Shown in pieces: positions 1 through 9,413 of a DNA stretch of 64,000 nucleotides. This DNA comes from Klebsiella sp. RHBSTW-00484 (lineage in GTDB: Bacteria; Pseudomonadota; Gammaproteobacteria; Enterobacterales; Enterobacteriaceae). The notes beneath the pieces were generated by a model, which searched no databases, was not told the origin of the DNA, and saw only the letters and a list, made by a program, of their open reading frames with translations. Both the position numbers and the translations under genes were made by a program. The stretch covers positions 3,410,001-3,474,000 of the forward strand of contig NZ_CP055481.1 in NCBI RefSeq assembly GCF_013705725.1, in the 5' to 3' direction. The stretch's first letter is position 1. Each line of letters begins with the position of its first letter.

Positions 1-655
1 GCAAAACATCCCCGGCTGGACCTTTAAAGGTCGCTGGTGGCAGCGCCTGGGCTGGCGTAAACGTCGCGTCATCGAGCTGTTACACCGCGTAGGGATTAAA
101 GATCATAAAGACGCCATGCGCAGCTTTCCCTACGAACTCACTGACGGTGAGTGCCAGAAGGTGATGATTGCTATCGCGCTGGCAAACCAGCCGCGGTTGC
201 TGATCGCCGATGAGCCAACCAACGCCATGGAACCGACGACCCAGGCGCAAATCATCCGCCTGCTGACGCGGCTCAATCAGAACAACAACACCACCATTTT
301 GCTGATCAGCCATGATATGCAGATGCTGAGTAAATGGGCGGACAAAATTAACGTCATGTACTGCGGGCAGACGGTAGAGAGCGCTCCCAGCGAAGAGCTG
401 GTGACCATCCCTCATCACCCGTATACCCAGGCGCTGATTCGCGCAATCCCGGATTTCGGTAGCGCCTTGCCGCATAAGAGCAGGCTCAACACCATGCCGG
501 GGGCGATCCCATTGCTTGAACAATTACCGATAGGCTGCCGCCTCGGCCCGCGTTGCCCCTATGCCCAGCGTGAATGCATCGAAACGCCCCGGCTGGTGGG
601 CGTGCGTAACCATCTCTACGCCTGTCATTTCCCGCTGAACATGGAGAAAGAGTGA
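1..655 (+). CDS. sapD: SapD, ATP-binding subunit of the Sap ABC transporter (5' partial)
   Basis: The reading frame is open from base 2, so the N-terminal part, including Walker A, lies before the window. The visible part carries the ABC signature region as a degenerate [10 protein letters not shown], then Walker B (LLIADEPT) and the H-loop (LLISHD). Near the C-terminus is a [16 protein letters not shown] segment with cysteines, typical of oligopeptide/dipeptide-type ABC ATPases. The sequence follows E. coli SapD almost residue for residue. In E. coli, SapD works with SapF and SapBC in the inner membrane; the complex is linked to resistance to antimicrobial peptides, putrescine export and ATP-dependent Trk potassium uptake. 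The stop is one base before the sapF start, so the two are translationally coupled. Confidence 0.95.
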   Translation, partial: QNIPGWTFKGRWWQRLGWRKRRVIELLHRVGIKDHKDAMRSFPYELTDGECQKVMIAIALANQPRLLIADEPTNAMEPTTQAQIIRLLTRLNQNNNTTILLISHDMQMLSKWADKINVMYCGQTVESAPSEELVTIPHHPYTQALIRAIPDFGSALPHKSRLNTMPGAIPLLEQLPIGCRLGPRCPYAQRECIETPRLVGVRNHLYACHFPLNMEKE

Positions 656-656
656 A

Positions 657-1466
657 ATGGTCGAAACATTGCTTGAAGTGCGCAATCTGAGTAAGACCTT
701 TCGCTACCGTACCGGCTGGTTTCATCGACAAACCGTGGACGCGGTCAAGCCGCTGAGCTTTACCCTGCGTGAACGCCAAACCCTGGCAATTATTGGCGAG
801 AACGGCTCAGGGAAATCGACGCTGGCGAAAATGCTTGCCGGAATGGTCGAGCCCAGCACCGGCGAACTGCTGATTGATGACCATCAACTGGAATTCGGCG
901 ATTACTCTTATCGTAGCCAACAGATTCGCATGATCTTTCAGGACCCGTCGACTTCACTCAACCCACGGCAGCGAATTTCTCAAATTCTCGATTTTCCGCT
1001 GCGTCTGAATACTGACCTCGAGCCTGAAGCACGACAAAAACAGATTATCGAAACGCTCCGTATGGTCGGGTTGCTGCCGGACCATGTGAGTTACTATCCG
1101 CATATGCTGGCGCCAGGGCAAAAACAGCGCCTCGGTCTGGCCCGCGCGCTAATTCTGCGCCCGAAGGTGATTATTTGCGATGAGGCACTGGCGTCGCTGG
1201 ATATGTCGATGCGTTCACAGTTAATCAATCTAATGCTGGAGTTACAGGAAAAACAGGGTATCTCCTATATCTACGTCACCCAGCATCTGGGGATGATGAA
1301 ACATATCAGCGATCAGGTTTTAGTGATGCATCAGGGGGAAGTGGTCGAACGTGGCAGCACCGCAGATGTACTGGCCTCGCCGCTGCATGACCTGACCAAA
1401 CGTCTTATCGCCGGGCATTTTGGCGAGGCGCTAACTGCCGACGCCTGGCGTAAAGACGGCAAATAA
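657..1466 (+). CDS. sapF: SapF, ATP-binding subunit of the Sap ABC transporter
   Basis: 269 residues, against 268 in E. coli SapF. It contains Walker A (GENGSGKST, about residues 47-55), a Q-loop (IFQDPSTSLNP), a degenerate signature (LAPGQKQRLGLARAL), Walker B (VIICDEALASLD) and an H-loop histidine in YVTQHLG. It is the second ATPase of the Sap transporter and pairs with SapD on the cytoplasmic face. The ATG lies one base after the sapD TGA. No terminator is evident after the stop, and the next gene starts 18 bases on, so read-through into ves is possible. Confidence 0.95.
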   Translation: MVETLLEVRNLSKTFRYRTGWFHRQTVDAVKPLSFTLRERQTLAIIGENGSGKSTLAKMLAGMVEPSTGELLIDDHQLEFGDYSYRSQQIRMIFQDPSTSLNPRQRISQILDFPLRLNTDLEPEARQKQIIETLRMVGLLPDHVSYYPHMLAPGQKQRLGLARALILRPKVIICDEALASLDMSMRSQLINLMLELQEKQGISYIYVTQHLGMMKHISDQVLVMHQGEVVERGSTADVLASPLHDLTKRLIAGHFGEALTADAWRKDGK

Positions 1467-1484
1467 TCCGAGGCGCACGTTACG

Positions 1485-2027
1485 ATGATTATTCCGGTTC
1501 AGTTTTCCTCTTTACCCGTGACGCCGTGGAAAAACGGCGGCGGCGAAACTCGCGAAATTGTCAGTCTCCCCTCACCTGATGCGCCTTTTATCTGGCGCGC
1601 CAGTATTGCCACCCTGAGTAATGATGGGCCGTTTTCCCTCTTTCCTGAGGTTGACCGGGTGATTACCCTTCTTGAAGGGCAGCCGCTGTGGCTGCATGGC
1701 GACAACATCGCGCAGCGCCTTGAATTATGGCAACCGTGGGCTTTTGCCGGAGAATGGCCCCTCGTCAGCGAGGGCATTTCCGGACGCGGCCTCGATTTCA
1801 ATATCATGACCCAGCGCTCGCGCGCCGCCGCTCAGGTCACGGTAGTCGCAGCGCAACAGCAGCCCGGCGCGGAAGGTATCGCCTGGGTGCTGCAAGGTCG
1901 CTGGCAGCTGGCTGGCAAGACCTGTACAGCCGGTTCAGGGATCTGGTGGCACGGTGAGTCGCCGGGAGAGCTGCTCCCGCAATCTGCGGATGCCCGGCTT
2001 TTACTGGCCGAGATTGAACGCCGCTAA
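1485..2027 (+). CDS. ves: Ves/HutD family cupin protein
   Basis: 180 residues. The N-terminus (FSSLPVTPWKNGGGETREI) is the hallmark of the HutD/Ves family, a double-cupin fold; the WxNGGG motif is at about residues 15-20. In E. coli, Ves is a cold- and stress-inducible protein of unknown biochemical role; HutD in pseudomonads is linked to histidine utilisation. In E. coli ves lies elsewhere (near spy and cho), whereas here it follows sapF by 18 bases and could share its transcript. Family membership is secure; the exact function is not. Confidence 0.85.
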   Translation: MIIPVQFSSLPVTPWKNGGGETREIVSLPSPDAPFIWRASIATLSNDGPFSLFPEVDRVITLLEGQPLWLHGDNIAQRLELWQPWAFAGEWPLVSEGISGRGLDFNIMTQRSRAAAQVTVVAAQQQPGAEGIAWVLQGRWQLAGKTCTAGSGIWWHGESPGELLPQSADARLLLAEIERR

Positions 2028-2117
2028 CAACGGATGTCTGTCATATCAGAGGGTATACTCTCTTGTATGCACGGTAACCCTTACGTGATAAGGCGTAAGG
2101 GACGACAGAAAAATATC

Positions 2118-2148
2118 GTGACACAAGGGGTCGTCAGTGGGATATAAT
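2118..2148 (+). promoter_or_regulatory. Candidate sigma-70 promoter of fabI
   Basis: A perfect TATAAT at 2143-2148 is preceded by GTGACA at 2118-2123 (5 of 6 to TTGACA) with a long 19-base spacer. It would give a 5' leader of about 80 bases before the fabI ATG. Inferred from motif match only. Confidence 0.45.
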
Positions 2149-2238
2149 TCCCGGCTAAATTTGAGTTATTTTGAAATAACAACGCTAACCAAATGATTGT
2201 TATAGTAAAAATACGCAATAACGATAAGGATTAAAGCT

Positions 2239-3027
2239 ATGGGTTTTCTTTCCGGTAAGCGCATTCTGTTGACTGGCCTTGCCAGCAAACTGTCCATCGC
2301 CTACGGTATTGCGCAAGCAATGCACCGTGAAGGGGCTGAACTGGCGTTCACCTATCAGAACGAAAAACTGAAAGGTCGTGTGGAAGAATTTGCTGCGGCA
2401 CTGGGTTCCAACATCGTACTGCCGTGCGACGTGGCTGAAGATGAGAGCATTGAATCTCTGTTCACCGAGCTGGAAAAAGTATGGCCGAAGTTCGACGGTT
2501 TCGTGCACTCCATCGGCTTCGCTCCGGCGGATCAGTTGGACGGCGATTATGTTAACGCGGTCACTCGTGAAGGCTTCAAAATCGCCCACGATATCAGCGC
2601 CTACAGTTTTGTGGCGATGGCTAAAGCCTGCCGCGGCATGCTGAACCCAGGCTCCGCCCTGCTGACGCTGTCCTACCTGGGCGCAGAGCGCGCGATCCCG
2701 AACTACAACGTAATGGGTCTGGCGAAAGCGTCCCTCGAAGCTAACGTTCGTTATATGGCGAACGCTATGGGTCCGGAAGGCGTTCGCGTTAACGCCATCT
2801 CAGCTGGTCCTATCCGTACTCTGGCGGCATCTGGTATTAAAGATTTCCGTAAGATGCTGGCGCACTGCGAAGCGGTCACCCCGATCCGTCGCACCGTCAC
2901 CACTGAAGACGTGGGTAACAGCGCAGCATTCCTGTGCTCCGACCTGTCTGCGGGCATCTCCGGTGAAGTCGTTCACGTTGACGGTGGTTTCAGCATCGCT
3001 GCAATGAACGAGCTGGAACTGAAATAA
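2239..3027 (+). CDS. fabI: Enoyl-[acyl-carrier-protein] reductase (NADH), FabI
   Basis: 262 residues, the standard length. It catalyses the last reduction in each round of type II fatty-acid elongation, using NADH, and is the target of triclosan and isoniazid-like diazaborines. The short-chain-dehydrogenase active site is present: Tyr146, Tyr156 and Lys163 (YNVMGLAK). Gly93 in SIGFAP is the wild-type residue; substitutions at this site give triclosan resistance, so no such mutation is seen. A strong hairpin follows the stop, so the gene is probably monocistronic. Confidence 0.98.
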   Translation: MGFLSGKRILLTGLASKLSIAYGIAQAMHREGAELAFTYQNEKLKGRVEEFAAALGSNIVLPCDVAEDESIESLFTELEKVWPKFDGFVHSIGFAPADQLDGDYVNAVTREGFKIAHDISAYSFVAMAKACRGMLNPGSALLTLSYLGAERAIPNYNVMGLAKASLEANVRYMANAMGPEGVRVNAISAGPIRTLAASGIKDFRKMLAHCEAVTPIRRTVTTEDVGNSAAFLCSDLSAGISGEVVHVDGGFSIAAMNELELK

Positions 3028-3035
3028 GTTCTTTG

Positions 3036-3070
3036 CCCTCCTCGCGTCCGTGAGGAGGGTGCTTTCCCCC
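3036..3070 (+). terminator. Rho-independent terminator of fabI
   Basis: An 8-bp GC-rich inverted repeat, CCCTCCTC at 3036-3043 and GAGGAGGG at 3052-3059, starts 9 bases after the fabI stop. It is followed by a modest T-containing tail. Confidence 0.75.
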
Positions 3071-3210
3071 CGCGCTTTCCTTCTGTTATTCCAATCCGCT
3101 ATTTGTTAGCACGTATCAATATTTTCTCCCGCTCCAGGGTTAAGCCAGGATAGTTCAGCATAGCGCAACCGCGAAACGGTGGTTTGCCACATACCGAACA
3201 AGGATCCCCC

Positions 3211-4368
3211 ATGGAGCAACGCCGCGTTAACGGCAAAAACCACTGGTATCATGAGACCCAGTCAACAATCTGCCCAGTGGATGTATTGCCGCTCGTCCCT
3301 GAAGCCGCCCATGTCGAAGATCGCTTTCTACTCGACCTGACTCTGCCCGAAGATCTTTTCCAGGCGCATGCGCGTTGGATAGCACCTGCCCGTCAGTTGG
3401 CCGATGCCCTCTTCCCGACCTCAGTTATTGTTAGTCGCTTGCAAACATTTAATGCCTATGACCGGCTAAGTACCGCGCTGACCGTGGCACAGGTTTACGG
3501 TGTACAGCGCCTGTGCAACCACTATGCCGCCCGCCTGGCACCGCTTCCCGGCCCGGACTCTTCGCGAGAGAGCAACCGTCGTCTGGCACAGATCACACAA
3601 TATGCGCGCCAGCTTGCCAGTTCGCCGTCGGTCATTAATGCGCTGTCTCGCAGCCAACTGGATGAAGTGGGCTTGACCAACCGCGATATTATTCTGATCA
3701 ATCAAATTATAGGTTTTGTCGGCTTTCAGGCCCGCGCTATCGCCGCGTTGCAGGCGGCGCTGGGATATCCGGTGCGCTGGATCCCCGGCATGCCGCAGCA
3801 GGAAGATGCACCAGAAGAGCCGTTTACCGCGCTTAACGTTGAGTGGCAGCCAGATCTCGACGATTCAGATTTACGCTATGCCAGTGATGAGCGTCAATCG
3901 CTGTTAGCTGACTGGCAGAAACATCCGGGTTTGTTCGAACTGGCATCGCTGCTGGCAACCCAAGAGCCGCCGCTTGATGTGCTGGAACAAATCCTGTCGC
4001 ATCTCAGCGATGCGCAACAGTTTGTCAGTCAGGTGGCACTGATAACCGCACGCATTAACGGTAGCACCAGCTGTTTTAACGCCTGGGTCGCACGATGTCC
4101 GGATTTGCCAGACCTTATTGAGGCTTTGCGTGGCCATGAGGCAGACGCTCAGGCATGGGGGCAGCAACATCCCCAGGAGCGCGTCATTTTACAGGCCGTC
4201 CAGCTTTTGACCCGAGCCCCAGACCGCTTCAGCGCCGCCCAGTTAACTCCCCTTATTGAATACGGACTCTCTCGCACTTCGGCTATCGACCTTCTTGCCT
4301 GGTGCGGGCTGTGCGGTTGGATGAATCGACTGAAAATCGCCCTCGGGAATGTGTGTCAGCAGACGTAA
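3211..4368 (+). CDS. yciW: YciW, CMD/AhpD-like putative oxidoreductase
   Basis: 385 residues from the ATG at 3211, chosen because an AAGGA ribosome site sits 6 bases upstream and the N-terminus (MEQRRVNGKNHWYHETQS) then matches E. coli YciW. An upstream in-frame TTG at 3184 lacks support. The protein resembles the carboxymuconolactone-decarboxylase/AhpD superfamily. E. coli YciW is tied to cysteine assimilation and regulated by CysB, but its reaction is not established. It occupies the same place as in E. coli, between fabI and rnb. Confidence 0.85.
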   Translation: MEQRRVNGKNHWYHETQSTICPVDVLPLVPEAAHVEDRFLLDLTLPEDLFQAHARWIAPARQLADALFPTSVIVSRLQTFNAYDRLSTALTVAQVYGVQRLCNHYAARLAPLPGPDSSRESNRRLAQITQYARQLASSPSVINALSRSQLDEVGLTNRDIILINQIIGFVGFQARAIAALQAALGYPVRWIPGMPQQEDAPEEPFTALNVEWQPDLDDSDLRYASDERQSLLADWQKHPGLFELASLLATQEPPLDVLEQILSHLSDAQQFVSQVALITARINGSTSCFNAWVARCPDLPDLIEALRGHEADAQAWGQQHPQERVILQAVQLLTRAPDRFSAAQLTPLIEYGLSRTSAIDLLAWCGLCGWMNRLKIALGNVCQQT

Positions 4369-4449
4369 AATGCTGAAACAGCGCTTGCTGAGGCAGGCAT
4401 ATTCGCGTAAAAATGTCAGCCGCTCTTTTAGCCACGAAAATAAGAAATT

Positions 4450-6384
4450 ATGTTTCAGGACAACCCGCTGCTAGCGCAGCTTAAACAGCAACTGCATTCC
4501 CAGACTCCGCGCGTTGAAGGGGTCGTTAAGGGGACGGAAAAAGGCTTTGGCTTCCTGGAAGTCGACTCGCAGAAAAGCTATTTCATTCCGCCGCCGCAAA
4601 TGAAAAAAGTGATGCACGGCGACCGTATTATTGCCGTGGTCAATACTGAAAAAGAACGCGAAAGCGCTGAGCCGGAAGAGCTGGTTGAGCCTTTTCTGAC
4701 GCGTTTTGTCGGTAAAGTTCATAAGAAAGATGACCGTCTTTCCATCGTTCCTGATCATCCGCTGCTGAAAGACGCCATTCCCTGCCGTGCCGCTCGCGGC
4801 GTTGAGCATGATTTTAAAGAGGGTGACTGGGCCGTTGCTGAAATGCGCCGTCATCCACTGAAAGGCGATCGCGGCTTCTATGCCGAGCTGACCCAGTTCA
4901 TCACCTATGGCGATGACCATTTTGTACCGTGGTGGGTTACCCTCGCGCGCCACAATCTGGAAAAAGAAGCGCCGGATGGCGTAGCAACTGAAATGCTCGA
5001 CGAAGGTCTGGAGCGCCGCGACCTAACGGCTCTGACTTTTGTGACCATCGACAGCGCCAGCACCGAAGATATGGACGATGCCCTGTACGCAGAGCTTGCC
5101 GCGGACGGTAAACTGCACCTGACCGTCGCTATCGCCGATCCGACCGCCTGGATTGCTGAAGGCAGCAAGCTGGACAACGCGGCGAAAATTCGTGCCTTTA
5201 CCAACTATCTGCCGGGGTTCAATATCCCAATGCTGCCGCGCGAGCTGTCTGACGACCTGTGTTCCCTGCGCGCCAACGAAGTTCGTCCGGTTCTGGCCTG
5301 CCGTATGATTCTGGCCGATGACGGTACCATTGAAGACAATATCGAATTCTTCACTGCCACCATCATGTCCAAAGCGAAACTGGCTTACGATGATGTTTCC
5401 GACTGGCTGGAAAATAACGGCAGCTGGCAGCCAGAGAGCGATGCCATCGCGCAGCAAATCAAACTGCTGCAGGATGTCTGCCTACGCCGTAGCGAATGGC
5501 GTAAAACCCACGCGCTGGTGTTTAAAGACCGCCCGGACTACCGCTTTGTGCTGGGTGAGAAAGGTGAAGTGCTGGATATCGTTGCCGAACCACGTCGTAT
5601 CGCCAACCGCATTGTTGAAGAGTCGATGATTGCCGCCAATATCTGCGCTGCCCGCGTGCTGCGCGATAAACTCGGTTTCGGCGTCTATAACGTCCATACC
5701 GGTTTTGATCCGGCAAACACCGAGCAACTGGCTGCGCTGCTGAAGACGCACGATGTGCACGTTGACCCGGTGGAAGTACTGACGCTCGAAGGCTTCTGCA
5801 AGCTGCGTCGCGAGCTGGACGCACAGCCGTCTGGCTTCCTCGACAGCCGCATTCGTCGCTTCCAGTCGTTCGCGGAAATTAGCACCGAGCCGGGACCTCA
5901 TTTCGGTCTGGGCCTCGAAGCTTACGCGACCTGGACCTCTCCGATCCGTAAGTACGGCGACATGATCAACCATCGTCTGCTGAAAGCGGTTATCAAAGGG
6001 GAAACCATTGCGCGTCCACAGGATGACGTTGCGGTACAGATGGCGGACCGCCGTCGTCTTAACCGCATGGCAGAGCGCGATGTCGGAGACTGGCTATACG
6101 CCCGTTATCTGAGCCCAAAAGCCGGAACCGATACGCGTTTTGCAGCTGAAATCATTGATGTCAGCCGCGGTGGAATGCGCGTGCGTCTGGTCGATAACGG
6201 TGCTGTCGCCTTTATCCCTGCTCCCTTCCTGCACGCCGTTCGCGATGAACTGGTTTGCAGCCAGGAAAATGGTACCGTGCAGATTAAAGGTGAAGTCGTC
6301 TACAAAGTGACCGACGTAATCGACGTCACGATTGCCGAAGTTCGCATGGAAACCCGCAGCGTGATTGCGCGTCCTGCCGCCTGA
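4450..6384 (+). CDS. rnb: Ribonuclease II
   Basis: 644 residues, identical in length to E. coli RNase II, the main hydrolytic 3'-to-5' exoribonuclease for unstructured RNA. Domains in order: two N-terminal cold-shock RNA-binding domains (about residues 1-180), the RNB catalytic domain with metal-binding acidic residues Asp201, Asp207, Asp209 and Asp210 ([10 protein letters not shown]), and a C-terminal S1 domain (about 560-640). A stem-loop follows the stop. Confidence 0.98.
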   Translation: MFQDNPLLAQLKQQLHSQTPRVEGVVKGTEKGFGFLEVDSQKSYFIPPPQMKKVMHGDRIIAVVNTEKERESAEPEELVEPFLTRFVGKVHKKDDRLSIVPDHPLLKDAIPCRAARGVEHDFKEGDWAVAEMRRHPLKGDRGFYAELTQFITYGDDHFVPWWVTLARHNLEKEAPDGVATEMLDEGLERRDLTALTFVTIDSASTEDMDDALYAELAADGKLHLTVAIADPTAWIAEGSKLDNAAKIRAFTNYLPGFNIPMLPRELSDDLCSLRANEVRPVLACRMILADDGTIEDNIEFFTATIMSKAKLAYDDVSDWLENNGSWQPESDAIAQQIKLLQDVCLRRSEWRKTHALVFKDRPDYRFVLGEKGEVLDIVAEPRRIANRIVEESMIAANICAARVLRDKLGFGVYNVHTGFDPANTEQLAALLKTHDVHVDPVEVLTLEGFCKLRRELDAQPSGFLDSRIRRFQSFAEISTEPGPHFGLGLEAYATWTSPIRKYGDMINHRLLKAVIKGETIARPQDDVAVQMADRRRLNRMAERDVGDWLYARYLSPKAGTDTRFAAEIIDVSRGGMRVRLVDNGAVAFIPAPFLHAVRDELVCSQENGTVQIKGEVVYKVTDVIDVTIAEVRMETRSVIARPAA

Positions 6385-6396
6385 TAGACTGCTCTG

Positions 6397-6419
6397 TGCG
6401 GCTCCCGTTCGGAGCCGCA
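6397..6419 (+). terminator. Stem-loop after rnb
   Basis: A perfect 9-bp inverted repeat, TGCGGCTCC at 6397-6405 and GGAGCCGCA at 6411-6419, with a 5-base loop, begins 12 bases after the rnb stop. The T-tract is weak, so it may act mainly as an RNA-stabilising or attenuating hairpin. Confidence 0.6.
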
Positions 6420-6559
6420 TCCTGGCCCTTCCCGTTGTTTTCCTGCGCGTTTTCCGCTAATAACAGTAGATGAGTTAGGTTGTGAGTTTTTTTCGCTTCT
6501 CTTTTTCATCCGTTTTTAGCATCATTGATTTTATTCACATTTGTAACCAGGATTACGCC

Positions 6560-6742
6560 ATGCCAGATCTGAATGCCCGCCTGCTCGCCCAACGTATTGA
6601 TACCGTGCTGGATATCCTGGTTGCCGGAGATTATCACTCCGCCATTCATAACCTGGAAATTCTAAAAGCTGAACTGCAGGCGCTTTCTAGTGACGAACAG
6701 GAAGCCAAACCCGGCCAAACTAAAGCGCCGTGGGAAATCTAA
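6560..6742 (+). CDS. yciZ: YciZ, small UPF0509 protein
   Basis: 60 residues from the ATG at 6560, preceded by an AGGA site. The sequence ([20 protein letters not shown]) matches the UPF0509 family protein YciZ of E. coli. Function unknown; mostly helical with no transmembrane segment. The longer in-frame opening upstream gives a low-complexity Phe/Ser-rich N-terminus and is not credible. It lies between rnb and yciT; in E. coli the diguanylate-signalling gene pdeR is also in this interval but is absent here. Confidence 0.8.
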   Translation: MPDLNARLLAQRIDTVLDILVAGDYHSAIHNLEILKAELQALSSDEQEAKPGQTKAPWEI

Positions 6743-6816
6743 AAACCTTTATCGCCGCGGTCGGCCGTTCAGCGCCGATTGTCAGCCTCAAATAGCCCTT
6801 TAACTGTGATGTTGCT

Positions 6817-7566
6817 ATGAACGCCCGACAACAAAGTATTTTGCAAATGGTCATTGATAAAGGCCGTATGAGCGTGTCCGATCTCGCGAAGATGACCGGT
6901 GTCTCTGAAGTCACTATTCGCCAGGATTTAAATTTGCTGGAAAAGCAGAGCTATCTGCGACGTACCCATGGTTTCGCTGTTCCTCTGGATAGCGAAGATG
7001 TGGAAACCCGCATGATGACCAACTTTTCTATCAAACGAGAGCTGGCTACGCGAGCCGCTAAGCTTGTCTCTTCCGGCGAGACGGTGTTTATCGAAAACGG
7101 CAGCTGCAACGCCCTGCTTGCCCGTACGCTTGCCGAGCGTGGCGATATCACCATCATCACCGTCAGTAGCTATATCGCTCACCTGCTTAAAGAGACGCCC
7201 GGAGAAGTCATTCTACTGGGGGGGATTTACCAAAAACGCAGCGAAAGTATGGTTGGTCCACTGACGCGGCAGTTCATTCAACAAGTTCACTTCAGCAAGG
7301 CCTTTATTGGTATCGATGGCTGGCAGGCTGAAACCGGGTTTACCGGCCGGGATATGATGCGCGCCGATGTCGTCAATGCGGTGCTGGAAAAAGGCTGTGA
7401 AGCGATTGTGCTAAGCGACAGCTCGAAGTTCAGCGTTGTTCACCCCTATCCGCTAGGCCCTGTAGAACGATTTAATCGCATTATTACCGACGACAACCTA
7501 AACGATGCCGTTCGCGATCGGCTGGCTGCGTGCGGGTTAATCGTCGATATCGTTAATCACTCCTAA
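6817..7566 (+). CDS. yciT: YciT, DeoR-family transcriptional regulator
   Basis: 249 residues. The N-terminal winged helix of the DeoR family spans about residues 1-57 ([23 protein letters not shown]). The C-terminal DeoR sensor domain follows, with GGIYQ and the phosphosugar-binding-like segment [15 protein letters not shown]. coli YciT has been tied to osmotic and stress responses. The gene sits immediately upstream of osmB on the same strand but has its own terminator-like hairpin. Confidence 0.9.
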   Translation: MNARQQSILQMVIDKGRMSVSDLAKMTGVSEVTIRQDLNLLEKQSYLRRTHGFAVPLDSEDVETRMMTNFSIKRELATRAAKLVSSGETVFIENGSCNALLARTLAERGDITIITVSSYIAHLLKETPGEVILLGGIYQKRSESMVGPLTRQFIQQVHFSKAFIGIDGWQAETGFTGRDMMRADVVNAVLEKGCEAIVLSDSSKFSVVHPYPLGPVERFNRIITDDNLNDAVRDRLAACGLIVDIVNHS

Positions 7567-7595
7567 TTCCCTATTTCGCTGCAACTCCTCACTCT

Positions 7596-7613
7596 GCCGG
7601 GTAAATACCCGGC
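7596..7613 (+). terminator. Terminator-like hairpin after yciT
   Basis: Perfect inverted repeat GCCGGGTA (7596-7603) and TACCCGGC (7606-7613) 30 bases after the yciT stop, with only a weak T-rich tail. Confidence 0.55.
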
Positions 7614-7791
7614 TCATGCTTCGTCTGAGACTTTTCTGACACCTGAATTAAGACTTTTTACCTCCCTGAAAATTTTATAGAAAGTAAAATTAATGTTAGC
7701 GATATAACAGGAAGTGACTATCACCTGCGTGATTAGAGTAACACCTGCGCAACTTAGCTTCATGGAATACCCCTTAAGCAGGAGTAACAAG

Positions 7792-7798
7792 CTATGCT
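7792..7798 (+). promoter_or_regulatory. Possible sigma-S type -10 element of osmB
   Basis: CTATGCT at 7792-7798, about 45 bases before the osmB start, resembles the sigma-S extended -10 (CTATACT). osmB in E. coli has an RpoS-dependent promoter close to the gene. Motif match only. Confidence 0.35.
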
Positions 7799-7841
7799 TA
7801 TAGGAAGTTGTATCCGTGAATAGATTATTCAGGAGAAAATT

Positions 7842-8063
7842 ATGATGACTTCAATGAACAAAAAAATGGCCGCTGCGGTCCTGGCAATAACAGTTGCAAT
7901 GTCTCTGAGCGCTTGTTCTAACTGGTCTAAACGCGATCGTAACACCGCTATCGGTGCGGGTGCCGGTGCAATCGGTGGTGCAGTGTTAACTGACGGTAGC
8001 ACCCTGGGTACGCTGGGCGGCGCGGCAGTCGGCGGTATTATTGGCCACCAGGTTGGTAAATAA
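7842..8063 (+). CDS. osmB: OsmB, osmotically inducible outer-membrane lipoprotein
   Basis: 73 residues (72 in E. coli). It has a signal peptide ending in the lipobox LSAC with the acylated Cys at position 25, and the mature part carries the glycine-zipper segment (IGAGAGAIGGAVL..LGGAAVGGIIGHQVG). It is a small stress lipoprotein, RpoS- and Rcs-controlled in E. coli. An AGGAGAAAATT ribosome site precedes the tandem ATG codons; either may initiate. A strong bidirectional terminator follows. Confidence 0.93.
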   Translation: MMTSMNKKMAAAVLAITVAMSLSACSNWSKRDRNTAIGAGAGAIGGAVLTDGSTLGTLGGAAVGGIIGHQVGK

Positions 8064-8121
8064 TATTTATTGGATTAAAGAGAACAAAAATAAATTAACT
8101 GACTAGTACAGCAGCAAAATT

Positions 8122-8149
8122 TAAGGCCGCGATATTTATCGCGGCCTTA
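8122..8149. terminator. Bidirectional terminator between osmB and yciH
   Basis: A 12-bp perfect stem, TAAGGCCGCGAT (8122-8133) and ATCGCGGCCTTA (8138-8149), with a 4-base loop and A/T-rich flanks on both sides. It lies between the convergent osmB and yciH genes. Confidence 0.9.
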
Positions 8150-8157
8150 TTTATTGA

Positions 8158-8484
8158 TTAACCGCCAGCAAGCTTAACCTTCATACCTTTCGCTTCCAGA
8201 AGCGATTTGAGTAAATCACGCTTATCGCCCTGAATCTCAATCACGCCATCCTTCACTGAACCGCCGCAGCCACATTTCTTTTTCAGTTCAGCAGCCAACT
8301 TAGCCAGCGCCTCGTCGTTTTCATCGATACCTGTAATCAAGCACACACCTTTGCCTTTGCGACCGCTGGTCTGGCGCTGAATGCGCACAATGCCATCACC
8401 TTTCGCACGCTCTTGTACCTGTTTGGGCTCATCGATACGCCCGCTGTCCGTCGAATACACCAGACGACTGTTGGAATCGCTCAT
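8158..8484 (-). CDS. yciH: YciH, SUI1/eIF1-like translation factor homologue
   Basis: 108 residues from the ATG at 8484, which overlaps the pyrF TGA by one base (TGATG). A GTG one codon upstream is the alternative. The C-terminal SUI1/eIF1 domain (about residues 35-105) contains GVCLITGI and the CGCGGSVKDGVIEIQGD core. E. coli YciH resembles eukaryotic eIF1 and has been implicated in start-site discrimination and stress-related inhibition of translation. It is translationally coupled to pyrF. Confidence 0.93.
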   Translation of the reverse strand: MSDSNSRLVYSTDSGRIDEPKQVQERAKGDGIVRIQRQTSGRKGKGVCLITGIDENDEALAKLAAELKKKCGCGGSVKDGVIEIQGDKRDLLKSLLEAKGMKVKLAGG

Positions 8485-9221
8485 CACGCCCCCTTGTTCA
8501 ATGATGCATTAATACTGCTTAGGGTGGCGGCCGGATCGGCAGACTGAGTCACCGGGCGACCAATGACCATATAATCAACACCAGCGGCCAGCGCCTGTTC
8601 CGGCGTCATGATCCTCCGCTGATCGCCTGCATCGCTGCCTTGCGGACGAATGCCTGGCGTCACCAGCTTAAATGCCTGACCTAGTTCCTGTTTGAAGCGC
8701 ACCGCTTCCTGCGCTGAACAAACAACGCCATCCAGACCACAGTTCTGGGTCAGCGCCGCCAGCTTCGCGGCATAATCGGCCGGGGAAAGCGTAATGCCCA
8801 GATCCTGTAGGTCGCTGGCTTCCATACTGGTTAATACGGTCACCGCGATCAGCAGCGGCGCATCATTACCAAATGGTAGCAAGGCTTCACGTGCGGCGGT
8901 CATCATGCGAGCGCCGCCGGAGGCATGAACGTTGACCATCCAGACGCCGAGTTCTGCCGCAGCAGCGACCGCCCGAGCCGTGGTATTTGGAATATCGTGA
9001 AATTTCAGGTCGAGGAAAACCTCAAAACCACGCTGGTGCAGACAGCGGACAAACTGCGGCCCCAGCAGAGTAAACATCTCTTTGCCAACCTTCAGGCGGC
9101 AGTCGCGTGGGTCGATGCGGTCGACAAATGCCAGCGCTTTATCACGGTTATCATAATCGAGAGCAACAACAATGGGAGAGGATGTGACAACGCGGGAAGA
9201 AGATGTAGCAGTAGACGTCAT
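8484..9221 (-). CDS. pyrF: Orotidine 5'-phosphate decarboxylase
   Basis: 245 residues, as in E. coli. It catalyses OMP to UMP, the last step of de novo pyrimidine synthesis. The active-site segment [10 protein letters not shown] holds the conserved Asp-x-Lys-x-x-Asp network, and the phosphate-binding region ([16 protein letters not shown] and VIGRPVT) is intact. It forms an operon with yciH downstream; lapAB is the next unit upstream on the same strand. Confidence 0.97.
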   Translation of the reverse strand: MTSTATSSSRVVTSSPIVVALDYDNRDKALAFVDRIDPRDCRLKVGKEMFTLLGPQFVRCLHQRGFEVFLDLKFHDIPNTTARAVAAAAELGVWMVNVHASGGARMMTAAREALLPFGNDAPLLIAVTVLTSMEASDLQDLGITLSPADYAAKLAALTQNCGLDGVVCSAQEAVRFKQELGQAFKLVTPGIRPQGSDAGDQRRIMTPEQALAAGVDYMVIGRPVTQSADPAATLSSINASLNKGA

Positions 9222-9413
9222 GACCGGACCTTAATTGTTGATGGGCGCCAGTGTGGCGCAAAAAAGGTAAACGGGCAGCATTCTACCTGCGATGAGGCGA
9301 AAATGACAGGTTGTATTTCCCGCCCTGCCAGGCGGGTTTACTTCCGATGCCAAAGGAAATGGAGAATAAAAACGCCTTAGTATGTTGTAACTAAAATGCG
9401 GATTTTTTTTAAT

